Notes under the pieces: generated by a model | What the model was told of the DNA's origin: nothing | The model's input: the letters and a program-made list of their open reading frames with translations, nothing else | The model's database searches: none | In this document: piece after piece, positions 15,283-23,214 of the stretch | Layout: every line of letters starts with the position of its first letter | Numbering within the stretch: the stretch's first letter is position 1 | Assembly: GCF_000240225.1 (NCBI RefSeq) | Contig: NZ_AGUD01000049.1 | Location: 1-34,263 of the forward strand | Reading direction: 5' to 3' | Length of the DNA: 34,263 nt | Source of the DNA: Patulibacter medicamentivorans | GTDB lineage: Bacteria > Actinomycetota > Thermoleophilia > Solirubrobacterales > Solirubrobacteraceae | Translations under genes and position numbers: made by a program

Positions 15283-16398
15283 CTAGCCGGTCCGCGCGAT
15301 CAGCACGCTGCAGGGCGCGTGCCGGACGACCTTGTCGGCGACGCCGCCGAGCAGGTAGCGGCGGGCGCCCCGCAGGCCCTTGCTGCCGACGACGACCAGG
15401 TCGGCATCCTGCTCGCCGGCGACCGTCACGAGCACCGACGCCGGGTCGCCGCGGCGGACCTCGCCGGTCGCCTCGACCCCGACGGCGAGCGCGGTCCGGC
15501 GGCCCGCGTCGACCACGGCGCCGGCGTCCTCCTTCGAGGCGACCATCCAGCCGAGGTCCGAGAGCCCCTCCGGGACCGACCGCAGCCCGCGCGGCAGGAC
15601 TCCGCCGGCGAGCCCGTAGTAGGCGCTGACGACGTGCAGGCTCGCGCCCAGCCCGGCGGCCAGGGTCGCCGCCTCGGCGACGGCGCGATCGGCGCTCGCC
15701 GAGCCGTCGCTGCCGACCACGATCCGCGTCGGGGCGCCGGCGGCGGGCACCGGCGCGCGCTCGCCGTGGGGCACCGCCGTGCCGCCGCCGGCCGCTGCCC
15801 GCAGGACCGCCCCGACCACCACGATCGAGCCGGCGGCCGCCGCCTGCAGCAGCTCTCCGAGGTCGCTGCCGATGCCCTCCTCCTCGGGCAGCGCGACCCG
15901 CAGCTCGACGACCTGGCCGTGGCGGGTCGTCCCGGCGTCGTCGCCGAGCGCCGAGATCACGTGCATCGCCCCCGGGTTCTGGGCCAGCACCGACGCGGTC
16001 AGCGTGTCGACGCCCTCCTCGCGCGCACGGTCGGCGACGGCCTCCAGCAGCATCCGGCCGAGGCCGCGGCCCTGCCAGTCGTCGAGCACGGTGACCGCGA
16101 TCTCGGCTTCCCGGCCGTCGGGCTCGAGCCGGATGTAGCGGGCCACGCCGAGCCCCTCGCCGGTCGCCGGATCGACGGCCACGATCGCCTCGTGGTCGTG
16201 GTGGTCGACGTCGGTGAGGTACCGCAGCATCCGCTGGCTGAGCTGCGGCATCGGGCCGAAGAAGCGGGTGTAGCGGGCCTCCTCGCTGAGCCGGCCGAGG
16301 CCGCGCTGGAGCGCGTCGCGGTCGTCCGGCCGGATCGGCCGCAGCCAGACGACGCTGCCGTCGTGCAGGCGCACCGGGCGGTGGGAGGGAGCGTCCAC
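15283..16398 (-). CDS. GNAT acetyltransferase-universal stress protein fusion
   Basis: 371 residues from GTG 16398. The N-terminal half (~8-170) is a GNAT acetyltransferase: LRPIRPDDRDALQRGLGRLS, RYTRFFGP, AEIAVTVLDDWQGRGLGRML with the acetyl-CoA loop QGRGLG at 109-114. A hydrophobic Ala/Gly-rich linker spans ~185-222. The C-terminal half (~224-369) is a UspA domain: TRIVVGSDGSASADRAVAEA, then DLVVVGSKGLRGARRYLLGG. The nucleotide-binding pattern G-x2-G-x9-G is complete (G338, G341, G351), but the following residue is Gly352 instead of Ser/Thr. A Usp domain bound to ATP could gate acetylation of a metabolic enzyme, much as cyclic-nucleotide domains gate mycobacterial Pat; this is inference. 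It is divergent from the dehydrogenase operon. Confidence 0.9.
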   Translation of the reverse strand: MDAPSHRPVRLHDGSVVWLRPIRPDDRDALQRGLGRLSEEARYTRFFGPMPQLSQRMLRYLTDVDHHDHEAIVAVDPATGEGLGVARYIRLEPDGREAEIAVTVLDDWQGRGLGRMLLEAVADRAREEGVDTLTASVLAQNPGAMHVISALGDDAGTTRHGQVVELRVALPEEEGIGSDLGELLQAAAAGSIVVVGAVLRAAAGGGTAVPHGERAPVPAAGAPTRIVVGSDGSASADRAVAEAATLAAGLGASLHVVSAYYGLAGGVLPRGLRSVPEGLSDLGWMVASKEDAGAVVDAGRRTALAVGVEATGEVRRGDPASVLVTVAGEQDADLVVVGSKGLRGARRYLLGGVADKVVRHAPCSVLIARTG

Positions 16399-16404
16399 GC
16401 GACG

Positions 16405-16410
16405 GTTCTA
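16405..16410 (-). promoter_or_regulatory. -10-like TAGAAC before the GNAT-Usp start
   Basis: On the minus strand TAGAAC is followed by 6 nt and then GTG 16398, with no RBS between. The last base departs from TANNNT, so it is a weaker example of the leaderless layout seen elsewhere in the window. Confidence 0.3.
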
Positions 16411-16596
16411 CCAACCCTGCCGCGCGCCGAGCGCGGCCCCGACACAACGTCTGTCGCCTCCGGGGGAGTGGCGACGACCTGCCCGCTGCCCCGGCCCCGG
16501 GGGCTGCGTCACGCTCGACATGGGTCCACTCCCGCTCGCGACGCACGCGCTCGCGGGTATCGGGAGGACCGCTTCCGAGACGAGAGCCGAGCCGCC

Positions 16597-18123
16597 ATGA
16601 CCGACACCCTGACCTCCGAGCCGACCACCGACGTCCGGACGCTCAAGCTCTTCGTCGGCGGCGCCTGGATCGACTCCACCGCCGACCAGCACCTGGAGTC
16701 CCGTGACCCGGGCTCGGGCGAGCTCCTGGCCCGCGTCCCGCTCGGCGGCGCCGCCGACGTCGACGCGGCCGTTCGCGCCGCTCGCGAGGCCCAGCGGGCC
16801 TGGCGGCGGACCGCCCCCCAGGTCCGCGCCCGCGCCCTCTACCGCCTGCGCGACGTGCTCGACCGGCACCGCGACGAGCTCGCCGCGCTGGTCGTGGCCG
16901 ACATGGGCAAGACCTTCGACGACGCCCTCGCCGAGGTCGGCCGCGGGATCGAGTCGGTCGAGGCCGCGATGGGCGGGACGCACCACCTGAAGGGCCAGAA
17001 CCTCGAGGGGATCGGCACCGGCGTCGACGTCGAGCTGCACCGCCAGCCGGTCGGCGTGGTCGCCGCGATCACGCCCTTCAACTTCCCGGTGATGATCCCG
17101 CTCTGGTTCCTGCCGTTCGCGCTGGTGACCGGCAACGCCTTCATCCTCAAGCCCTCCGAGCAGGACCCGCTGGCGAGCGAGCGGATCGTCGAGCTGGTCG
17201 GCCAGGTCGACGAGATCCCCGCCGGGCTGGTCAGCCTGGTCCACGGCGCCAAGGACGCGGTCAACGCGATCCTCGACCACCCCGGGATCGACGCCGTCAG
17301 CTTCGTCGGCTCGGCCACGACGGCGCGCTACGTCGCCACCCGCGCGACCGAGCAGGGCAAGCGCGTGCAGGCCCTCGGCGGCGCCAAGAACGCGATGATC
17401 GTGATGCCGGACGCCGACCCGAAGCTGACGGCGTCGCAGATCGTCGGCTCCGCCTTCGGCGCCGCCGGGCAGCGCTGCATGGCCGGCTCGCTGGCCGTCC
17501 TCGTCGGCACGCAGGAGGAGCAGGACCGCTCCCTGCAGCTGATCGTCGACGCCGCGTCGAAGCTGACCAGCGGCCCCGGCAGCGACCGCGCCACCGACGT
17601 CTGCCCGGTGATCAACGCCGGCTCCCGCGAGCGCCTGGTGGCCGAGATCGACGCCGCCGAGCGCGACGGCATCGAGGTCGTCGTCGACGGCCGTACCGCC
17701 GACGCCGGCGCCGGTGGCGCCAACCTCGGCGCGACGGTCCTCGACGGCGTCCCGGCCGATCACCGCGTCGCCACCGAGGAGCTGTTCGGCCCGGTGCTCG
17801 GCGTGATCCGCGTCGCGACCCTCGACGACGCGATCGAGTTCGCCAACGCCAGCCGCTACGGCAACTCGACGATCCTCTTCAGCGAGTCCGGCGGCGCCGC
17901 CCGCGAGTTCCGCTACTCCGCCGACGCCGGGATGCTCGGCGTCAACGTCGGCGTCGCGGCCCCGATCGCCTGGATGCCGTTCGGCGGCTGGAACGACTCG
18001 ATCGACGCCGACCTGTCCGCCAACGGCGAGGACGGCTTCCGCTTCTACACCCGCCAGAAGGTCGTCACGACCCGCTGGGGCGGGACGTCGGCTGCCGCCG
18101 CGGGCGGCGGAATGCGCTTCTGA
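16597..18123 (+). CDS. mmsA: CoA-acylating (methyl)malonate-semialdehyde dehydrogenase
   Basis: 508 residues from ATG 16597. ALDH-superfamily landmarks are ITPFNFPVMIPLWFLPFALV (~158-177), KPSEQDP, FVGSATTARYV and the nucleophile Cys294 in GQRCMAG. The segment VQALGGAKNAMIVMPDAD is the hallmark of methylmalonate-semialdehyde dehydrogenases. Here Ala259 replaces the general-base Glu found in hydrolytic ALDHs, which is how this family transfers the acyl group to CoA rather than water. Expected reaction: malonate or methylmalonate semialdehyde + CoA + NAD+ to acetyl- or propionyl-CoA + CO2 + NADH. First gene of a four-gene operon with an aminotransferase, alanine dehydrogenase and a second dehydrogenase, which favours malonate semialdehyde from beta-alanine. 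Valine and inositol breakdown are alternatives, but no other genes of those routes are here. Confidence 0.88.
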   Translation: MTDTLTSEPTTDVRTLKLFVGGAWIDSTADQHLESRDPGSGELLARVPLGGAADVDAAVRAAREAQRAWRRTAPQVRARALYRLRDVLDRHRDELAALVVADMGKTFDDALAEVGRGIESVEAAMGGTHHLKGQNLEGIGTGVDVELHRQPVGVVAAITPFNFPVMIPLWFLPFALVTGNAFILKPSEQDPLASERIVELVGQVDEIPAGLVSLVHGAKDAVNAILDHPGIDAVSFVGSATTARYVATRATEQGKRVQALGGAKNAMIVMPDADPKLTASQIVGSAFGAAGQRCMAGSLAVLVGTQEEQDRSLQLIVDAASKLTSGPGSDRATDVCPVINAGSRERLVAEIDAAERDGIEVVVDGRTADAGAGGANLGATVLDGVPADHRVATEELFGPVLGVIRVATLDDAIEFANASRYGNSTILFSESGGAAREFRYSADAGMLGVNVGVAAPIAWMPFGGWNDSIDADLSANGEDGFRFYTRQKVVTTRWGGTSAAAAGGGMRF

Positions 18124-18150
18124 GAACGGCTGCGGAGAGAGGAACCGACC

Positions 18151-19611
18151 ATGGCCACCACCGCCACCACCAACGCCCACGACGACCTCCAGCGGTCGGC
18201 GCGCGAGCACCTGCTGCTGCACTTCACCAAGCACGCCGCGGCCTACGGCGACCCCGTCAAGGGCACCCCGCCGGCCCGCGACCTGCTGGTGCTCGAGCGC
18301 GGCGAGGGCCCCTGCGTCTTCGACACCAGGGGCCGCCGCTACGTCGACGCGCTCTCGAGCCTCTTCTGCTCGCAGATCGGCTACTCGTACGGCGAGGAGA
18401 TGACCGCGGCGATCGCCGGGCAGCTCTCGACCCTGGCCTTCAACACCAACTGGAACACCGCCCACCCGGCGGCGATCGAGCTGGCCGAGCAGCTGGCCGA
18501 GCGGGCGCCGGGCGACCTCAACCACGTCTTCTTCACCAACGGCGGCTCCGAGGCCGTCGAGTCGATGTGGAAGATCGCCCGCGAGTACTACCGCGCGATC
18601 GGCCAGCCGCAGCGGACGAAGGCGATCGCCCGTCACATCGCCTACCACGGGGTCACCCTCGGCGCCCTCTCCTTCACCGGCGTGCCCGGCTTCAAGGAGG
18701 GCTTCGGCACCCCGCCGATCGACGTCACCCACGTCTCGAACACCAACCGCTTCCGCGCGCCCGAGGGCGACGACGAGGCCGCCTTCACCGCCCGCCTGCT
18801 GCAGGAGGTCCGCGACGCGATCGCCGCCGCCGGCGCCGACGAGGTCGCGGTGATCATCGCCGAGCCGGTCCAGAACGCCGGTGGCTGCCTGACGCCGCCG
18901 GCCGGCTACTGGAAGGGCCTGCGCGAGATCGCCGACCAGCACGGGATCCTGCTCGTCGCCGACTCGGTGATCTGCGGCTTCGGCCGGATGGGCAACTGGC
19001 TCGGGATCGAGCAGGAGGGCGTCGTCCCCGACATGGTCACGACCGCCAAGGGGATCACCTCGGCCTACCTGGCCGGCGGCGCGGTCTTCGTCGGCGACAA
19101 GGTCGCGGCGGGCCTGCACGACCCGGCGACCGTCCTGCGCCACGGGATCACCTTCGGCGGCCACCCCGCGATGGCGGCGGTCGGCCTCAAGAACATCGAG
19201 ATCTTCGAGCGCGACGGCGTGCTCGAGAACGTCCGCCAGCACGAGGCGTACCTCGGCGCGCGGATGAACGAGCTGCGGTCGCTGCCGATCGTCGGCGACG
19301 TCCGCGGCCAGGGCTTCTTCTGGGCCGTCGAGCTGGTCGCCGACGAGGCGGCCGGTCGCTTCGACCAGGCCCAGCGCGACGACCTGCTGCGCGGGTTCCT
19401 GCCCGGCCGGCTGCTCGAGGCGGGCCTGATCGCCCGCGCCGACGACCGCGGCGACAGCGTCCTGCAGATCGCGCCGCCGCTGATCTCCGACACCGGCGTC
19501 CTCGACGAGATCGTCGGCGCGCTCGGGGACGTCCTGACCGATGCCGGCACCCACATGGGCGTCGCCGGCGCCACTTCCTCCACTCCCTCCACCACCTCCG
19601 AGGTTCACTGA
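18151..19611 (+). CDS. Class III omega-aminotransferase (beta-alanine/GABA/diamine: pyruvate type)
   Basis: 486 residues from ATG 18151, with GAGAGGAA nearby as RBS. PLP fold-type I class III features are GPCVFDTRGRRYVDALSSLF (~53-72), FFTNGGSEAVESMWKIAREY (~127-146), YHGVTLGALSFTG, IIAEPVQNAGGCLTPP, the pyridine-binding Asp271 in LVADSVICGFGRMG, and the Schiff-base lysine Lys300 in TTAKGITSAYLAGG. The usual Asp-Glu pair is Asp-Ser here (Ser272). The last ~20 residues are Ser/Thr-rich and probably disordered. It lies between the CoA-acylating dehydrogenase and alanine dehydrogenase, so a pyruvate-dependent transamination of an omega-amino acid or diamine that yields L-alanine is the best reading. 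The exact amine substrate cannot be read from sequence. Confidence 0.88.
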   Translation: MATTATTNAHDDLQRSAREHLLLHFTKHAAAYGDPVKGTPPARDLLVLERGEGPCVFDTRGRRYVDALSSLFCSQIGYSYGEEMTAAIAGQLSTLAFNTNWNTAHPAAIELAEQLAERAPGDLNHVFFTNGGSEAVESMWKIAREYYRAIGQPQRTKAIARHIAYHGVTLGALSFTGVPGFKEGFGTPPIDVTHVSNTNRFRAPEGDDEAAFTARLLQEVRDAIAAAGADEVAVIIAEPVQNAGGCLTPPAGYWKGLREIADQHGILLVADSVICGFGRMGNWLGIEQEGVVPDMVTTAKGITSAYLAGGAVFVGDKVAAGLHDPATVLRHGITFGGHPAMAAVGLKNIEIFERDGVLENVRQHEAYLGARMNELRSLPIVGDVRGQGFFWAVELVADEAAGRFDQAQRDDLLRGFLPGRLLEAGLIARADDRGDSVLQIAPPLISDTGVLDEIVGALGDVLTDAGTHMGVAGATSSTPSTTSEVH

Positions 19612-19612
19612 G

Positions 19613-20716
19613 ATGCGCGTTGGCGTTGTCACCGAGATCAAGCCGGCCGAGCGCCGGGTCGCCCTGACCCCCGCCGGCGCGCACGAGCTCGCGGGCCGCG
19701 GGCACGAGGTCCTCGTCCAGGCCGGGGCCGGCGTCGGCTCCGGGTTCGCCGACGCCGCCTACATCGGCGCCGGCGCACGGATCGTCGAGGCCGCCGAGCA
19801 GGTCTGGGCCGACAGCGAGCTGCTGCTGAAGGTCAAGGAGCCGATCGAGCCCGAGTACGAGCTGCTGAACGGCGACGCGACCCTCTTCACCTACCTGCAC
19901 CTGGCCGCCGCGCCGCGGCTGACCGAGGCGCTGGTGGCGTCGGGCACGACCGCGATCGCCTACGAGACCGTCACCGGCGCCAACGGCAAGGGCCTGCCGC
20001 TGCTGGCCCCGATGAGCGAGGTCGCCGGTCGCCTGGCGACCCAGGCCGCCGCGTACTTCCTGCAGTCCCCGCTCGGCGGCCGCGGCGTGCTGATCGGCGG
20101 CGTCCCCGGCGTCGCGCCGGCCCGCGTGGTCGTGATCGGCGGCGGCGTCGTCGGCACCAACGCGGCTCGCGTGGCGGTCGGCATGGGCGCCGAGGTGACG
20201 ATCCTCGAGCGCTCGATCGCCCGCCTGGCCGAGCTGGAGCTGCTGTTCGACGGCCGCGCCCGGGTGCTGATGAGCGACGCGCTGACGCTGCGCGAGGAGA
20301 TCGCCCACGCCGACGTCGTGATCGGCGCCGTGCTGGTCGCCGGGGCCGCCGCGCCGAAGCTGATCACGCGCGAGATGCTGGCCGAGATGCGCTCGCGCTC
20401 GGTGATCGTCGACGTGGCGATCGACCAGGGCGGCTGCGCCGAGACGTCGACCCCGACCACCCACGACGACCCGACCTACCTGGTCGACGACGTGCTCCAC
20501 TACTGCGTCGCCAACATGCCCGGCGGCGTGCCGGCGACCTCGACCCGCGCGCTGACCAACGCGACGCTGCCGTACGTGCAGGCGCTCGCCGACCACGGCG
20601 TCGACGGCGCGTTCGCGAAGATCGCGGGCCTGTCCGACGGCGTCAACGTCCGCGCCGGCCAGATCACGATCCCGGCGGTCGCCGAGGCGCTCGCCGCCAG
20701 CCACGCGGCGGCCTGA
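19613..20716 (+). CDS. ald: Alanine dehydrogenase
   Basis: 367 residues from ATG 19613, one base after the aminotransferase stop; GAGG at 19600-19603 is the RBS. All key elements of NAD-dependent alanine dehydrogenase are present: [20 protein letters not shown] with substrate-binding Arg15, Lys75 in LLKVKEP, catalytic His96 in FTYLHLA, the dinucleotide motif [20 protein letters not shown] (~169-188), and [10 protein letters not shown] with the catalytic Asp. Length equals that of the well-studied mycobacterial enzyme within a few residues. Reaction: L-alanine + NAD+ + H2O to pyruvate + NH3 + NADH. In this operon it would regenerate the pyruvate that the aminotransferase consumes. A longer in-frame start inside the aminotransferase gene is unlikely. 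Confidence 0.96.
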   Translation: MRVGVVTEIKPAERRVALTPAGAHELAGRGHEVLVQAGAGVGSGFADAAYIGAGARIVEAAEQVWADSELLLKVKEPIEPEYELLNGDATLFTYLHLAAAPRLTEALVASGTTAIAYETVTGANGKGLPLLAPMSEVAGRLATQAAAYFLQSPLGGRGVLIGGVPGVAPARVVVIGGGVVGTNAARVAVGMGAEVTILERSIARLAELELLFDGRARVLMSDALTLREEIAHADVVIGAVLVAGAAAPKLITREMLAEMRSRSVIVDVAIDQGGCAETSTPTTHDDPTYLVDDVLHYCVANMPGGVPATSTRALTNATLPYVQALADHGVDGAFAKIAGLSDGVNVRAGQITIPAVAEALAASHAAA

Positions 20717-20740
20717 GCCGCCCCACCCCGGAGCCCCCGC

Positions 20741-22204
20741 ATGAGCACCACCGGAGTCACCACCCTGCAGAACGTCGTCGGCGGTCAGCTGGTCGATGCG
20801 ACCACCGGCGTCTTCGAGGACGTGATCGACCCCTCGACGGAGGAGGTCATCGCCCGGGCGCCGGTCGGGGGCGCCGAGGACGTGACGCGGGCGGTCGACG
20901 CCGCCAGCGCCGCGGGGCGCGAGTGGGGGCGGACGACGCCGGCCGAGCGGCAGACCGCGCTGCTGGCGATCGCCGACCTGCTCGACGAGCACCTGGACGA
21001 GCTGGGCGAGACCGAGGCCCGCGACGCCGGCAAGCCGCGCGGCGCCTCGCGCGACGAGATCGCCCTCTGCAGCGACCACCTGCGGTTCTTCGCCGGCGCC
21101 GCCCGCAACCTCGAGGGCAAGGCCGCCGGCGAGTACGCCGAGGGCTACACCTCGTTCGTCCGCCGCGAGCCGCTCGGCGTGGTCGGCCAGATCACCCCCT
21201 GGAACTACCCGCTGGCGATGGCGATCTGGAAGATCGGCCCGGCGCTGGCGGCCGGCAACACGATCGTCCTCAAGCCCTCCGAGCTGACCCCGCTGACGAC
21301 CGTCCGGCTGGCCGAGCTGGCGGCGCAGGTGCTGCCGGCCGGCGTCTTCAACGTGATCACCGGCCACGGTCGCCCGGTCGGCGAGGGGATCGTGACCAAC
21401 CCGGCGGTGCGGCTGGTGTCGCTGACCGGCTCGGTCGGGACGGGCAAGGCGATCGCCCGCGCGGCGGCCGACACGCTGGCCCGCACCCACCTGGAGCTGG
21501 GCGGCAAGGCCCCGGTCGTCGTGCTCGACGACGCCGACATCGACGCGGTCGTCGAGGGGATCAAGGTCGGCGCCTTCTACAACGCCGGCCAGGACTGCAC
21601 CGCGGCCTGCCGCGTGATCGCCACCGCCGGCGTCTACGACCGGTTGCTCGAGGCGCTGGTCCCGGCGGTCGAGTCGATCCGCCTCGGCGAGCCGTTCGGT
21701 GGGGCGGGCGGGGTCGATCCGGACGACGTCGAGCTGGGGCCGGTCATCAGCGCCGCCCAGCGCGAGAAGGTGCTCGGCTTCGTCGACCGCGCGGACGCGG
21801 CCGGCGCCCGGGTCCTGACCGGTGGCAGCGCCGCCGGCGAGCGCGGCTGGTTCGTGCAGCCGACGATCGTCGCCGACCCGGCCCAGGACAGCGAGATCGT
21901 CCAGCGCGAGGTCTTCGGCCCGGTCGTCTCCGTCCAGCGCGCCGCCGACGAAGCGCAGGCGATCGAGTGGGCCAACGACTCGGTCTACGGCCTGGCGTCG
22001 TCGGTCTGGACCCGCGACGTCGGCTCCGCCCTGCGCGCCACCCGCGACCTGAACTTCGGCTGCGTGTGGGTCAACGACCACCTGCCGTACCTGTCCGAGA
22101 TGCCGCACGGCGGCTTCGGCGAGTCGGGCTACGGCAAGGACCTGTCGATGTACTCGCTCGAGGAGTACACGCGGGTCAAGCACGTGATGGCGAACCTCTC
22201 CTAG
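20741..22204 (+). CDS. Aminoaldehyde dehydrogenase (gamma-aminobutyraldehyde/betaine-aldehyde type)
   Basis: 487 residues from ATG 20741, with CGGAG upstream. ALDH landmarks are [20 protein letters not shown] (~150-169), [20 protein letters not shown], the general base Glu252 in LELGGKAP, and the nucleophile Cys286 in [20 protein letters not shown] and the C-terminal [20 protein letters not shown] followed by [16 protein letters not shown] are characteristic of the PatD/YdcW gamma-aminobutyraldehyde dehydrogenase branch. It should oxidise 3-aminopropanal or 4-aminobutanal to beta-alanine or GABA with NAD+. Last gene of the four-gene operon. Its stop TAG lies in CTAG at 22201-22204, which also holds the stop of the convergent nitrilase-like gene. 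Confidence 0.88.
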   Translation: MSTTGVTTLQNVVGGQLVDATTGVFEDVIDPSTEEVIARAPVGGAEDVTRAVDAASAAGREWGRTTPAERQTALLAIADLLDEHLDELGETEARDAGKPRGASRDEIALCSDHLRFFAGAARNLEGKAAGEYAEGYTSFVRREPLGVVGQITPWNYPLAMAIWKIGPALAAGNTIVLKPSELTPLTTVRLAELAAQVLPAGVFNVITGHGRPVGEGIVTNPAVRLVSLTGSVGTGKAIARAAADTLARTHLELGGKAPVVVLDDADIDAVVEGIKVGAFYNAGQDCTAACRVIATAGVYDRLLEALVPAVESIRLGEPFGGAGGVDPDDVELGPVISAAQREKVLGFVDRADAAGARVLTGGSAAGERGWFVQPTIVADPAQDSEIVQREVFGPVVSVQRAADEAQAIEWANDSVYGLASSVWTRDVGSALRATRDLNFGCVWVNDHLPYLSEMPHGGFGESGYGKDLSMYSLEEYTRVKHVMANLS

Positions 22205-23211
22205 GGCGCGGCCGGGGGCGCCGCCACCGCCGGCAGGTCGCAGCCGTAGCCGGCGTCCTGCTGCCACGGGTGGCGGCCGCGGGCGCGGCGCAGCGCGTAG
22301 CTGGCCCGCCCGTGGACGTTGGTCAGGTGCCAGACGGCGTGGACGCTGGCCGGCAGCGAGGTGTTCCAGAAGCTGCCCGGGAGCGGGTCGAGCGGGCGCG
22401 GCTCGGTCAGCTCGACGTCGGCGGCGATCCAGCCCTCGCCGTCCTCGTAGGCCAGCCGGCCGAGGCTGCGGCCCTGCGCGTCGGTGATCTGGGTCTCGCC
22501 GAGCATGATCGTCGGCCAGGCGATCCCGTTCATCATCGGCGTCCGCATCGTGATCTCGCCGACGTGCGAGGGGTGGACGGCGGGCGCGCCGACCAGCCGC
22601 GCCATCCGGCCCGGCGTCTCCCGCGCCAGCTGCAGCATCGTCGCGTGGTCGCGGTCCCAGAACCACGGCCGCGTCAGCGCCCACTGGGGGAACGACGGGA
22701 AGCACATGCCGCCCGCCAGCAGCCGGACGCGGCCCCGCAGGCGCGCCGCGGTCCGCGTCCGCATCCACTCGAAGCCGTTGGCGACGCCGATCGCCCCGCG
22801 CGCGGTCTCGGCGATCCCCTCGTCGCGGCCGGCGGCGTAGAAGGCGTTCTCCCACATCGTCGGCTGGTCCTTGTCGTGCAGGTGGGCGGTCCCGTCCGGC
22901 TCGACGACGTAGTAGGTGTTGAACGTGTCGCGCCCGCGGATCGTCAGCGCGCCCGCCCCGATCGTGCAGTCGTGCTCGCGCGCCAGCCGCCGGTAGAGCG
23001 CCAGCGCCGGCCCGTCGACCGGCAGCGCGCAGGTCCGCATCGCCGGATGGCAGATGTTCGGCGTCGTCGAGACCTCGGGCAGGAAGACCATCTGCGGCTG
23101 GTGCTCGCGCACCGCCTGCCCGATCACGTCCTCGATGTGGCGCAGGTTGGCGTCGATCTCGCCCAGCCGGACGGCCAGCTGGACGGCGACGACGCGGGTG
23201 GCGGCGGGCAT
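22201..23211 (-). CDS. Nitrilase-superfamily paralogue lacking the catalytic Cys
   Basis: 336 residues from ATG 23211, 3 bp after the stop of the FAD monooxygenase gene, so clearly co-transcribed. It aligns throughout with the protein at 26571-27614. Carbon-nitrogen hydrolase catalytic Glu46 ([11 protein letters not shown]) and Lys114 ([11 protein letters not shown]) are kept. At the Cys position it reads [16 protein letters not shown], with Val143 (codon GTC, 22785-22783), where the paralogue has GTIGCANGWEWGRTRT. Hence it is predicted not to hydrolyse amides by the usual mechanism. It has a Cys 30 residues later in [10 protein letters not shown], where the paralogue has His. It may be a regulatory or binding pseudoenzyme, or a subunit of a mixed complex with the paralogue. 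The C-terminal ~25 residues are Ala/Pro-rich. Confidence 0.85.
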   Translation of the reverse strand: MPAATRVVAVQLAVRLGEIDANLRHIEDVIGQAVREHQPQMVFLPEVSTTPNICHPAMRTCALPVDGPALALYRRLAREHDCTIGAGALTIRGRDTFNTYYVVEPDGTAHLHDKDQPTMWENAFYAAGRDEGIAETARGAIGVANGFEWMRTRTAARLRGRVRLLAGGMCFPSFPQWALTRPWFWDRDHATMLQLARETPGRMARLVGAPAVHPSHVGEITMRTPMMNGIAWPTIMLGETQITDAQGRSLGRLAYEDGEGWIAADVELTEPRPLDPLPGSFWNTSLPASVHAVWHLTNVHGRASYALRRARGRHPWQQDAGYGCDLPAVAAPPAAP

Positions 23212-23214
23212 CGC

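Noticed and set aside
15274-15288. GGCT/AGCC hairpin between the PucR and GNAT-Usp genes
   Set aside because: Only 4 bp of stem, and it overlaps a stop codon; too weak to call a terminator.
16440-16456. CGACA-N7-TGTCG as an operator upstream of the dehydrogenase operon
   Set aside because: Five-bp arms are too short to stand out at this base composition, and they do not match the long inverted repeat near the PucR gene.
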